From positions 1-64,000 of the forward strand of contig NZ_LZHH01000028.1 of the NCBI RefSeq assembly GCF_001690595.1: a DNA stretch of 64,000 nt. Direction: 5' to 3'. Position numbers and translations under genes: made by a program. This document shows, in pieces, positions 48,857 to 56,696 of the stretch. Source of the DNA: Gilliamella sp. Choc5-1. GTDB lineage: Bacteria; Pseudomonadota; Gammaproteobacteria; Enterobacterales; Orbaceae. A model generated the notes under the pieces. The model searched no databases. It saw only the letters and a list, made by a program, of their open reading frames with translations, and was not told where the DNA came from. Positions within the stretch are counted from its first letter, which is position 1; every line of letters begins with the position of its first letter.

Positions 48857-49612
48857 TTAAGAGAGAACTTCAATTAATGCCTGTATTTCACTATCGGTAA
48901 AATCACAGCGCGTAAAGTTTTCATCAAGAATAATAGGGACAGAATTATTTTGTCCAATTACAGCCAAGACATTACATTTACTTCTAATTATATCACCTAT
49001 AATGATTGGTCCACCGTCTGATTCTTTATTAAAATTAGCTGCATATTTAGCATTTACACCTTGTGCATTATTTGCACGATATAAAGCTGTCATAGTTTTA
49101 CCATAAGTTATTAATTTAATAGGAACAATAACTGGAGTTAATTTTTTCCCGTTAATTTCATCAATGACTTTTAACATCTTATGTGTTCTTAAGAAACACC
49201 CTAAGCTCATCCATATAACCAATATAAAAATAAGAATAAGAAAAATAGTACCCAAAAATTGAGTCTTCATATTATCAATAGCTAAATCGATTGTTACTAG
49301 TGATGGATCATCGGCAGAAGCCACAGTTACAACTTCATAATTTCCTTTTTTCCCACCAAGAAAAGTGTAATTACGCTCAATTACTTTTCCGGTATCAGTA
49401 GTAATTTTTACAGAACAATTATCAACCATACGTTTTGCTCGACATTTACCTTCTACCTTATAGTCGACCACAACGGGATTGCGTGATATTCTATAATCAT
49501 CAATTAATCCTAGATAATTTCGCACAGCCATAAATATAGCTAACGCAAAGAAAATTATTGTTGCAAGTATTCTTCTTATTTGATGTAATTTTCCTTCTTG
49601 TTTTAGTCTCAT
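48857..49612 (-). CDS. Membrane protein of unknown function
   Basis: This 251-residue protein has two membrane segments (ILATIIFFALAIFMAVRNYL near 15-34; FLGTIFLILIFILVIWMSLG near 118-138). Between them is an extracytoplasmic domain of about 80 residues with two cysteines (EGKCRAKRMVDNCSVKI), and after the second lies a cytoplasmic domain of about 110 residues. The middle domain resembles small beta-sandwich modules of DUF3592-type proteins (YTFLGGKKGNYEVV), but I would not assign it. AGGTCATGAG surrounds the start. No operon partner is evident. Confidence 0.65.
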   Translation of the reverse strand: MRLKQEGKLHQIRRILATIIFFALAIFMAVRNYLGLIDDYRISRNPVVVDYKVEGKCRAKRMVDNCSVKITTDTGKVIERNYTFLGGKKGNYEVVTVASADDPSLVTIDLAIDNMKTQFLGTIFLILIFILVIWMSLGCFLRTHKMLKVIDEINGKKLTPVIVPIKLITYGKTMTALYRANNAQGVNAKYAANFNKESDGGPIIIGDIIRSKCNVLAVIGQNNSVPIILDENFTRCDFTDSEIQALIEVLS

Positions 49613-49815
49613 GACCTTTAAAGGGCGAGTAGGAAATACTTAGACTAATTTATTTATTAATTCCATTTTATATTCCTTATTTATTAGAATTGAAACTCAA
49701 TGATTAAATACTAAGTTACTAACTTAAAAGTTAATCTTTAATAGCAATAAATTATTAAATTCATTGCATTCATATAGAATAACTTATTGTAATATTTAGT
49801 TATAATTAAATCAAA

Positions 49816-49829
49816 TTGATTTAAATCAA
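49816..49829. promoter_or_regulatory. FNR-like palindrome at the hemN 3' end
   Basis: TTGATTTAAATCAA fits the FNR consensus TTGAT-N4-ATCAA exactly, but it overlaps the hemN stop codon and is about 200 bp upstream of the gene at 48857. It may be chance in AT-rich DNA or a distal site for that gene. Confidence 0.3.
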
Positions 49830-51196
49830 ATAACCCTAGAAAACTGCTGTTGTCGTGCCATTTTTCGCATATAAATATCAAAGCACATGCAAATGTTGCG
49901 TATTAACAAATGCCCTTTAGGTTGGACTGTAATCACTTGCTCATTAATTGCGACTAAGCCATCTTTTTGCAATGGTTTAAGCAGATTTAAATCTTCAGCA
50001 AAATAATCATCAAATTGAATGTGATATTGCTGCTCAATGACTTTTTTATCTAAATAAAAATGGCAGATGAGTTGTTTAATTACATCACGGCGAATTTTAT
50101 CATCTAAACTTAAATTAAATCCTTTCCATAATGCATTACCCAAATTTTCTACTTGGTTTTGATACTGTTTTAGATCTTTTTGATTCTGTGCATAACTATC
50201 ACCTAACATACTAATAGATGATACTCCAAGTCCAAGTAAATCGGCCTCTCCTTGCGTGGTATAACCCTGAAAATTACGGTGCAACTTATTTTCTTGTTGG
50301 GCAATCGCTAATTCGTCAGTAGGTTTGGCAAAATGATCCATACCGATAAATTGGTAACCAGCATGAGTAAGTTTTTCAATACTGGTTTGTAAAATTTGCA
50401 ATTTTTGATTGGCATTAGGCAAATCATCATCTTTAATTTTACGTTGTGCTGCAAAACGGCTAGGTAGGTGGGCGTAATTAAAGACACTTAACCTATCGGG
50501 TGAAATAGCAATAACTTTATTTAACGTTTCAGTAAAACCGGTAACGGTTTGTTTGGGTAAACCATAAATAAGATCTAAACTAATTGAATGAAAATGATTT
50601 TTACGCGCTTGCTCAATCAGTGCGCGAATTAAGTTTTCATCCTGCTTTCGATTAATTAAGTTTTGTATTTCATCATTAAAATCTTGAATTCCCATACTTA
50701 ATCGATTAAAGCCAACATGGGCTAAATGATCGATAGTTTCGGGGGTAATTTCGCGAGGATCGATTTCGATTGATAGTTCAGCGTTATTAGCAAAATGAAA
50801 GTGTTTTTTTAATGATGCTATTAAACGAGATATCTCATCATTTGTTAAAAATGTTGGTGTACCTCCTCCCCAGTGCATTTGTGTCACTGTGCGATTCTTA
50901 AATAATTTTGCGCGTTCGGCAATTTCAATATCTAAAATATCAAGGTATTTGGTAACTTTTTGCGTTTGACGAGTAATGAGTTTATTACAACCACAAAAAT
51001 AACAAAGTTTATGGCAAAACGGAATGTGCACATAAAGCGATAATGGCTTTGTAGGGTAAGCAGTTGCTGCTAATAAAAAATCTTGATCATTAAAATTTTC
51101 ATTAAATTCAAGTGCAGTAGGGTAAGAGGTATATCTTGGACCAGAATAGTTATATTTTTCAATTAATGCTTGATCCCACAATTGCGTATTGCTCAT
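49826..51196 (-). CDS. hemN: Oxygen-independent coproporphyrinogen III oxidase
   Basis: This radical SAM enzyme decarboxylates coproporphyrinogen III to protoporphyrinogen IX in anaerobic heme synthesis. It has 456 residues, as in E. coli HemN. The Fe-S motif is CHKLCYFCGCN, followed by MHWGGGTPTFL, SIEIDPREIT and LDLIYGLPKQT; the N-terminus (YNYSGPRYTSYPTALEF) is the substrate-clamping trip wire. The C-terminal HemN domain ends normally. The gene fits a low-oxygen lifestyle. Confidence 0.96.
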   Translation of the reverse strand: MSNTQLWDQALIEKYNYSGPRYTSYPTALEFNENFNDQDFLLAATAYPTKPLSLYVHIPFCHKLCYFCGCNKLITRQTQKVTKYLDILDIEIAERAKLFKNRTVTQMHWGGGTPTFLTNDEISRLIASLKKHFHFANNAELSIEIDPREITPETIDHLAHVGFNRLSMGIQDFNDEIQNLINRKQDENLIRALIEQARKNHFHSISLDLIYGLPKQTVTGFTETLNKVIAISPDRLSVFNYAHLPSRFAAQRKIKDDDLPNANQKLQILQTSIEKLTHAGYQFIGMDHFAKPTDELAIAQQENKLHRNFQGYTTQGEADLLGLGVSSISMLGDSYAQNQKDLKQYQNQVENLGNALWKGFNLSLDDKIRRDVIKQLICHFYLDKKVIEQQYHIQFDDYFAEDLNLLKPLQKDGLVAINEQVITVQPKGHLLIRNICMCFDIYMRKMARQQQFSRVI

Positions 51197-51200
51197 CTAA

Positions 51201-51389
51201 TTACTTCCGTTTAAGTCTATGTTTACTGTTGTTATTTTTATACTGTTTTAATATTGGTTTTGGCTGATTTCTAATTTTTGTTTTAATTTTGATGCGACTT
51301 GTTTTATTTAAATATAACAATGTACAAATTAATAACCCAAAATATAAACTTAACATAATTAACATTGGCATTATGATTTGCTCGCTCAC
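51201..51389 (-). CDS. Small membrane protein, hypothetical
   Basis: This is a 62-residue open frame, four bases before hemN. One N-terminal membrane helix (PMLIMLSLYFGLLICTLLYL) is followed by a strongly basic tail rich in Lys, Arg, Asn and Gln. The start would be GTG at 51389, without a good Shine-Dalgarno; an internal ATG (MPMLIML) is an alternative. Position in a tight minus-strand run supports it, but no family is recognised and it may not be expressed. Confidence 0.4.
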   Translation of the reverse strand: MSEQIIMPMLIMLSLYFGLLICTLLYLNKTSRIKIKTKIRNQPKPILKQYKNNNSKHRLKRK

Positions 51390-51497
51390 TTTTAGGTTAT
51401 CAATTTATTGACTCTAAATTGCGGACAGACATTGAACAGTTAAAATTAAATGTTGTCCGTATTGAAAAACACAATTACAGATTTTTATATTTTATCA

Positions 51498-51998
51498 TTA
51501 GTTACGTTTTAACAAACTAACAATATCCTCTTTCTTTTCGTCTTGATCTTCAAACTCATCAAAGTCGTCATCGGTATAACCAAGTTCTTGCATCAACTCG
51601 TCGATTCGATTTAATTTACTGTCCAGATAAGCTTGTTGCTCTTTAGTTAGTTGGCTATTTTGTTCGACTAAATCAAGCAACATATCTAATTTGGGATCGT
51701 TTTCTAATTGTTCTAATTCTTGTTGTGGTGATAAAAACGTTTTACTTGGTTTAGATTGCTTAACAGGTTTTACTCTATTACTAGAATCTTCAACTATCAA
51801 TGAAATAGGTTTTTTGCTACCAACACGAGGATCCTTTATCACTTTTGACGTGTTTTTATTTTTGTTGGATTCGCCATTATTAAAACGTGATCCGCTCGGC
51901 AAGCCTTTATGCTTACGTTTACGTTTTAGTTCACGAGACTCTTCATTAATCTCTTGACGGCTTTTTTTTGATTTTAGTTTTGAGTTATTTTTTAACAT
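51498..51998 (-). CDS. yihI: Der GTPase-activating protein YihI
   Basis: This 166-residue protein stimulates the ribosome-assembly GTPase Der. It has a basic, low-complexity N-terminal half (SRELKRKRKHKGLPSGSR, KDPRVGSKKPI) and an acidic C-terminal half with the conserved DSKLNRIDELMQELGYTDDD and EDIVSLLKRN. Both halves align with E. coli YihI. It is upstream of hemN, as in E. coli where the genes are neighbours. Confidence 0.92.
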   Translation of the reverse strand: MLKNNSKLKSKKSRQEINEESRELKRKRKHKGLPSGSRFNNGESNKNKNTSKVIKDPRVGSKKPISLIVEDSSNRVKPVKQSKPSKTFLSPQQELEQLENDPKLDMLLDLVEQNSQLTKEQQAYLDSKLNRIDELMQELGYTDDDFDEFEDQDEKKEDIVSLLKRN

Positions 51999-52084
51999 AC
52001 AATCTCGGTCTAGATATTAGGGTTACTCATCAATAAGCTTATTTTATCAGTAAGTCTAAAATATAGCTATGATAGACACGTTAT

Positions 52085-52837
52085 ATGTAGGAAAACGTCG
52101 ATTTGTTTACACTTCATGATTAAAATAATTCGCTAAAACGCATAAGGCGTTTTTTCTGAAATTGCTTTATGCGGTTTAACGGTGTTATAAAAAATTAATC
52201 AAATATTTAAGATTTTGTTTTTTCTTTTGAATCGTTAAATATTGGCTGATTATGTCACATCTCAATTCAAAGTTCGTATCACGCTTTCGGCTTTTCTATT
52301 GGTTTGTGGGCTAGTGATTTTTGCTTGATATACCGGTTATTACACAGGTTATTTAAATAAATCAAGGTAGTAGTGTTTTTGTAAAAAAGTTTCAGGAGTG
52401 TACTACGTTTATGTATAAAAATATTAAAAATCAAAAAGATACTATCAAGTGAATATTCTCTAGTTTGCTGCATCGTTTCATTTTTAAGTAAAGGTAAACA
52501 GTAGGTATCAGTCTGTTGTATTTCGCACAGATAGGTTTTGTTATTGCCTTTAGCTTTTCATGTTAATTTATTTTTAATCATATAGTTGAAACTATAACTG
52601 ATGGTTTTATAACATTCATTTTTACTGCTTAAAGTGATAAAAATGCGAATTGGGTTTTATTGCACGTCATAAATGGTCAGGCAACGCATAATGCGTTTGG
52701 CCAAATTAGTAACGATTATTTTTCTTTATGGTATCAGCGTCTATCGCACGTTTATGATAGGCCTTAATTTTATTTTTTATGGATATTTATAACAGGGATT
52801 TTTTAAATTACTGTAAACAACGCGAACAATTGCTACA
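52085..52837 (-). mobile_element. Degenerate IS481-like element (copy D)
   Basis: The ends TGTAGGAAAACG (52086) and TTGCTACA (52837) match copy B, and the flanks carry the 6-bp duplication CGTTAT (52079-52084 and 52838-52843), so this is a genuine old insertion. The minus-strand transposase is wrecked by stops and frameshifts. A stretch equal to about 16428-16607 of copy B is replaced by roughly 75 unrelated bases (about 52365-52445) that include a degenerate copy of the 38-bp repeat. The extra base found near the transposase C-terminus of copy B is also present here (CAATTCAAAGTTCG). Confidence 0.85.
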
Positions 52838-52927
52838 CGTTATGCATAATTTATGATTGTAAAAAAAGAGATTCATGTATAATCTGTGCCCAATAAATTA
52901 GTTAGATTTAATTAGAGAACACAATAA

Positions 52928-53863
52928 ATGAAAAATCATTTAAGCCCTTATATGCAGTTTAATCGCCAAGAATGGGCTAGTTTGCGTAATGCGGTACCTA
53001 TGACGCTAACTTCGGAAGAGATCACTTCTTTACAAGGTATTAATGAAGACCTGTCAATCGATGAGGTTAGTGACATTTATTTACCTTTATCAAGATTATT
53101 AAATTATTATATTAGTAACAGTTTTAGTCGGCAGGCGGTATTATCCAAATTTTTAGGTAAAAGCCAAAAAATTCCTTACATCATAGGTATAGCAGGTAGT
53201 GTTGCGGTGGGTAAAAGTACGACTGCTCGTGTATTGCAAGCATTATTAACTCGTTGGCCAGAACATCGCAAAGTCGCATTGGTGACAACCGATGGCTTTT
53301 TATACCCTAATAAATATCTTGAAGATCGTGGGATTATGAATAAAAAAGGATTCCCACAATCTTATGACATTAAAAAACTTATTAACTTTGTTGCTGATGT
53401 CAAATCAGGACAAGATAAAGTCAAAGCGCCAGTTTATTCTCATTTAGTTTATGACATTGTTGAAGGTGAAGAAACGGTTATCGATAGTCCTGATATTTTG
53501 ATTCTTGAAGGATTAAATGTCTTACAAGGTACCATAAACTATGCCCAAGCCAATAACCGTGTTTTTGTATCTGATTATGTCGATTTTTCAATTTATGTTG
53601 ACGCTCAATTGTCATTGTTACATGATTGGTATGTGAATCGATTCTTAAAATTTAGAGCAGGGGCTTTTAGTGATCCTAATTCTTATTTTAACCATTATTC
53701 ACAGCTACCAGAACAAGAAGCGGTCAATATCGCTAATCGCCTTTGGCGCGAAATTAACGAATTAAATCTAATTGAAAACATTTTACCAACTAGAGAAAGA
53801 GCAAGCTTAATTTTAACTAAAGGTAAAGATCACAAAGTTGATTTGATTCAGTTAAGAAAATAA
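52928..53863 (+). CDS. coaA: Pantothenate kinase (type I)
   Basis: This enzyme phosphorylates pantothenate, the first and regulated step of coenzyme A synthesis. It has 311 residues, with P-loop [43 protein letters not shown] and the C-terminal [27 protein letters not shown] (52878-52883) provides a plausible -10; AGAGAAC precedes the ATG. It lies just downstream of the IS remnant. Confidence 0.96.
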   Translation: MKNHLSPYMQFNRQEWASLRNAVPMTLTSEEITSLQGINEDLSIDEVSDIYLPLSRLLNYYISNSFSRQAVLSKFLGKSQKIPYIIGIAGSVAVGKSTTARVLQALLTRWPEHRKVALVTTDGFLYPNKYLEDRGIMNKKGFPQSYDIKKLINFVADVKSGQDKVKAPVYSHLVYDIVEGEETVIDSPDILILEGLNVLQGTINYAQANNRVFVSDYVDFSIYVDAQLSLLHDWYVNRFLKFRAGAFSDPNSYFNHYSQLPEQEAVNIANRLWREINELNLIENILPTRERASLILTKGKDHKVDLIQLRK

Positions 53864-53879
53864 ATTAATAGGAGTTTAT

Positions 53880-54323
53880 ATGAAATCAGTAATTCAAGCT
53901 GTGACCAAATTAAGCATGATCACTTTGATTATTTCATTTTCAATTGGCGTTTATGCCTCTGACCATGTAGAAGGGCTCACCTGTGAAGGTAAAAAACAGG
54001 CTATTGAAGTCGAAATTGAACAAGCCAAAAATCACACCAATACCCATAAAGTAGAAGGTCTTCAAAAGGCATTAGAAGATATTAATAATTATTGTTCAAA
54101 TAATGATTTGGAAGAAAAATATAAGAAAAAGATCCAAGAAAAAACAGATAAAGTGGCCAAAAGAACCCAAGAATTGGATCAAGCAAAAACAAAAGGTGAT
54201 AAACAAAAAATCACCAAACAACAAACAAAATTAACTGATGCTAAGCAAGAACTTAATGAAGTTAAGGCTGAATTAGCTGAATTTTATAAAGAACTTGAAA
54301 AAAATAAATCAACTCACAGCTAG
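53880..54323 (+). CDS. yqjC: Periplasmic DUF1090 protein (YqjC-like)
   Basis: This 147-residue protein has a signal peptide (LSMITLIISFSIGVYA, cleavage near 26) and the DUF1090 pattern: GLTCEGKKQAIEVEIEQAK, a second Cys (NNYCSNNDL) and a long Lys/Glu-rich coiled coil (KIQEKTDKVAKRTQELDQAK). The function of YqjC is unknown beyond a periplasmic location. It follows coaA by 16 bases with GGAG upstream, so probable co-transcription. Confidence 0.87.
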   Translation: MKSVIQAVTKLSMITLIISFSIGVYASDHVEGLTCEGKKQAIEVEIEQAKNHTNTHKVEGLQKALEDINNYCSNNDLEEKYKKKIQEKTDKVAKRTQELDQAKTKGDKQKITKQQTKLTDAKQELNEVKAELAEFYKELEKNKSTHS

Positions 54324-54356
54324 ATGTACTAATTTTACAATAATGTTTTTATCATA

Positions 54357-54436
54357 AACCCTATCACTAACTACTATTGATGGGGGTATGTCGTCTTTTG
54401 CATAATACCTTAGTCTTACTAGACTTTTTTATTTAA
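54357..54436 (+). promoter_or_regulatory. Terminator-like stems and promoter before queF
   Basis: ACCCTATCA can pair loosely with TGATGGGGGT (54358-54388). AGTCT-TACT-AGACT followed by TTTTTT (54412-54431) is a small terminator. TTGCAT (54398-54403) and TAGACT (54420-54425), 16 bp apart, could be the queF promoter. These overlap, so at most one reading of the second stem is right. Confidence 0.35.
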
Positions 54437-54457
54437 AAAGAGTATGGTGTGCGTCTT

Positions 54458-54498
54458 GTTACGTGGTTCGTGAACCTCCCACGCTAAAAAACTAAGGA
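54458..54498 (+). ncRNA. PreQ1-I riboswitch
   Basis: The segment contains the class I hallmarks in order: P1 5' strand CGTGG, loop GGTTC, C-rich CCTCCC, P1 3' strand CCACG (54479-54483), and the A-rich tail TAAAAAACTAAGGA, which forms the pseudoknot. The tail's AAGGA is also the ribosome-binding site of queF (ATG 54505). Binding of preQ1 should therefore hide the Shine-Dalgarno and block translation. Known class members have this same CTAAGGA-type ending. Confidence 0.85.
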
Positions 54499-54504
54499 AA
54501 AATA

Positions 54505-54978
54505 ATGAGTAAAATTACACTACTAGGCGATCAGTCTGTTCGCTATCCAACAACCTATTGTCCTGAAATACTCGAAACGTTCGATAACAAACACCCGAAT
54601 AACGACTATTTTGTTAAATTTAATTGTCCAGAATTTACTAGCCTTTGTCCTATCACGGGGCAACCTGATTTTGCGACAATTTATATTTCGTACGTGCCCA
54701 ATATTAAAATGGTCGAAAGTAAATCGTTAAAACTCTATTTGTTCAGCTTTCGTAATCATGGTGATTATCACGAAGATTGCATTAATATCATTATGAAAGA
54801 TTTGATTAAATTAATGGATCCTAAATATATCGAAGTCTGGGGAAAATTTACTCCTCGAGGTGGGATCTCAATCGACCCGTATGCTAACTATGGTAAAGCT
54901 GGTACTAATTGGGAGCAAATTGCGCTGAACCGTTTAGCTAATCACGATCTTTATCCTGAAAAAGTCGATAATCGCTAA
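54505..54978 (+). CDS. queF: NADPH-dependent 7-cyano-7-deazaguanine reductase (short type)
   Basis: This enzyme reduces preQ0 to preQ1 in queuosine synthesis. It is the unimodular, B. subtilis-like type of 157 residues, not the 282-residue double-domain type of E. coli. Catalytic Cys48 and Asp55 are in [12 protein letters not shown], and the substrate motif is [21 protein letters not shown]. The His/Glu and tail [16 protein letters not shown] are typical of the short type. It is under the preQ1 riboswitch and 29 bases before queC. Confidence 0.94.
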   Translation: MSKITLLGDQSVRYPTTYCPEILETFDNKHPNNDYFVKFNCPEFTSLCPITGQPDFATIYISYVPNIKMVESKSLKLYLFSFRNHGDYHEDCINIIMKDLIKLMDPKYIEVWGKFTPRGGISIDPYANYGKAGTNWEQIALNRLANHDLYPEKVDNR

Positions 54979-55007
54979 TCTATAATTTATCTAAACAGGA
55001 ACCGTTA

Positions 55008-55664
55008 ATGCAAACTCGCAAAGCACTCGTTATATTTTCGGGCGGGCAAGATTCAACCACTTGCTTGCTACAAGCCATTGCTGATTATGGACGTGAAAAC
55101 GTCCAAGCAATTAGCTTTCACTATGGTCAACGTCACGCCATTGAGCTTGAAAAAGCCGAATGGATTGCTAAAGATTTAGGCATAAAGCAAACCGTCATTG
55201 ATACGTCAGTCATTAAACAAACCACTAACAATGCGCTTATTGACAGCTCACAAGAAATCAAAGCAGCCGAAAATGGCGACTACCCCAACACCTTTGTTGA
55301 TGGGCGGAATATGCTTTTTTTACTTTTAGCTGGCTGTCATGCCAAGCAGCAAGGAATTTCTGACATTATTATTGGAGTTTGTGAAACCGATTTTAGTGGT
55401 TATCCTGATTGTCGCGATATCTTTATTAAATCAATGAATGTATCGATGAATTTAGCTATGGATTATAGCTTTAATCTTATTACACCACTGATGTATTTAA
55501 CCAAAGCTCAAACGTGGGAAATGGCTGATAAACTAGGTTATCTTGATTATGTCCAAAAACATACCCACACCTGCTATTACGGTATAGAAGGGGGATGTGG
55601 TAAGTGTCCTAGTTGCCTGCTGCGTGATAAGGGCTTAAAAGAATATATGGCTCAGAGTAAATAG
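55008..55664 (+). CDS. queC: 7-cyano-7-deazaguanine synthase
   Basis: QueC uses ATP and ammonia to convert 7-carboxy-7-deazaguanine to preQ0. Its 218 residues have the PP-loop [53 protein letters not shown] and a C-terminal zinc site of four cysteines ([21 protein letters not shown] region). AGGAACC precedes the ATG. It shares the transcript with queF. Confidence 0.95.
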   Translation: MQTRKALVIFSGGQDSTTCLLQAIADYGRENVQAISFHYGQRHAIELEKAEWIAKDLGIKQTVIDTSVIKQTTNNALIDSSQEIKAAENGDYPNTFVDGRNMLFLLLAGCHAKQQGISDIIIGVCETDFSGYPDCRDIFIKSMNVSMNLAMDYSFNLITPLMYLTKAQTWEMADKLGYLDYVQKHTHTCYYGIEGGCGKCPSCLLRDKGLKEYMAQSK

Positions 55665-55674
55665 ATTAACCAAC

Positions 55675-55705
55675 AACTGGGTTCCTCACCCCATTAAAAA
55701 GGAAA
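55675..55705 (+). ncRNA. Possible minimal preQ1 riboswitch
   Basis: CTGGGTTCCTCACCCCATTA followed by AAAAGGAAAA lies between queC and the transporter gene. TGGG (55678-55681) can pair with CCCA (55690-55693) as P1, the loop bears GGTTC, and TTCC (55682-55685) can pair with GGAA (55701-55704), the ribosome-binding site, as a pseudoknot. This is the general plan of the shortest known class I aptamers, but spacing is tight and the standard AACTAA tail is missing. Confidence 0.4.
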
Positions 55706-55709
55706 AAAG

Positions 55710-56390
55710 ATGTATTTGAACACTCATTCAGAATCGATAGAAACAAACTTTACCCGTAAACAACAGCAAAAAGCCCTTTATTGGCTTTCTTTTTTTCATA
55801 TTTTAGTTATTGCTTCAAGCAATTATTTAGTCCAAATCCCATTTGATATTTTTGGTTTTCACACCACATGGGGGGCTTTCACATTTCCGTTTATCTTTTT
55901 AACTACCGATTTAACCATTCGAATTTATGGTGCAAGTTTAGCAAGAAAGATCATCTTTGTCGTCATGATTCCGGCCTTACTATTTTCATACTCTATTTCG
56001 GTATTATTTTTTGAAACCCATTGGGTTGGATTATCGGCATTAGCGGAATTTAATAGCTTTGTCTTTCGTATTGCATTAGCTAGTTTTGCTGCTTATTTAG
56101 TTGGGCAATTGATGGATATTACCGTCTTTAACTATTTAAGAAAAAACAGATCATGGTGGGTTGCACCAACAGCATCGGCAATTTTTGGTAATGCTATTGA
56201 TACCATTGTCTTTTTTGCTATCGCATTTTATCAAAGTAGCGACGAATTTATGGCAAATCATTGGCCCGAAATTTCGTTAATGGACTATAGTTTTAAAATT
56301 CTAATTTGTGGATTATTCTTCTTACCACTTTATGGGGTGATTTTGAATTTTATTTTAAAAAAATTAGTGGCAGACTATAAAGCTAACTGA
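55710..56390 (+). CDS. yhhQ: Queuosine precursor transporter YhhQ
   Basis: This 226-residue inner-membrane protein of the VUT/QPTR family has about six hydrophobic helices. Family signatures are NYLVQIPFDIFGFHTTWGAFTF-like N-terminal residues, FLTTDLTIRIYG, and the helix GNAIDTIVFFAIAF. It imports preQ0 and preQ1 in E. coli. It follows queC by 45 bases, so salvage and synthesis of queuosine are grouped. The Shine-Dalgarno AAGGAAAA may be part of a riboswitch. Confidence 0.92.
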   Translation: MYLNTHSESIETNFTRKQQQKALYWLSFFHILVIASSNYLVQIPFDIFGFHTTWGAFTFPFIFLTTDLTIRIYGASLARKIIFVVMIPALLFSYSISVLFFETHWVGLSALAEFNSFVFRIALASFAAYLVGQLMDITVFNYLRKNRSWWVAPTASAIFGNAIDTIVFFAIAFYQSSDEFMANHWPEISLMDYSFKILICGLFFLPLYGVILNFILKKLVADYKAN

Positions 56391-56401
56391 TTATTATCAT
56401 T

Positions 56402-56423
56402 TTCCCTTCATTATTGAAGGGAA
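56402..56423 (+). terminator. Terminator of the queuosine block
   Basis: TTCCCTTCA (56402-56410) and TGAAGGGAA (56415-56423) form a perfect 9-bp stem with a 4-nt loop, 11 bases after the yhhQ stop. The T tract is weak. Confidence 0.65.
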
Positions 56424-56607
56424 TTAGCCAATTCCTTTCAGGTTACTTATTTATTAGATACCATTTTTATACTTTTTAATTATTAGTTATTCTAATATCA
56501 GTAAAAGAAAAATTGATAACAGTAAAATAAAACTTAATAAAATTAATATGTTTTTGACTACTTTTTTAATTTATCTTTTTTGATCTTTCTATTCCGTTAA
56601 ACACTTT

Positions 56608-56636
56608 TTGCCAAAAGGCAAGCTTCAGTGCATAAT
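56608..56636 (+). promoter_or_regulatory. Promoter of the alpha-2-macroglobulin gene
   Basis: TTGCCA (56608-56613) and CATAAT (56631-56636) are 17 bp apart. The -35 lies in the palindrome TTGCC-AAAA-GGCAA-like sequence (56608-56620) and the -10 in GCATAATATGC, so a repressor site is possible. The rest of 56424-56696 is AT-rich with no gene; GATAATAATTATTATT just before the start is another palindrome. Confidence 0.5.
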
Positions 56637-56696
56637 ATGCGGTTAAGATCATAGTTAATGATGATCGATAATAATTATTATTTATGAGGTAAGGAA

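Noticed and set aside
52279-52473. Small minus-strand frame in IS copy D
   Set aside because: It lies in the degenerate part of the element and is not supported by similarity.
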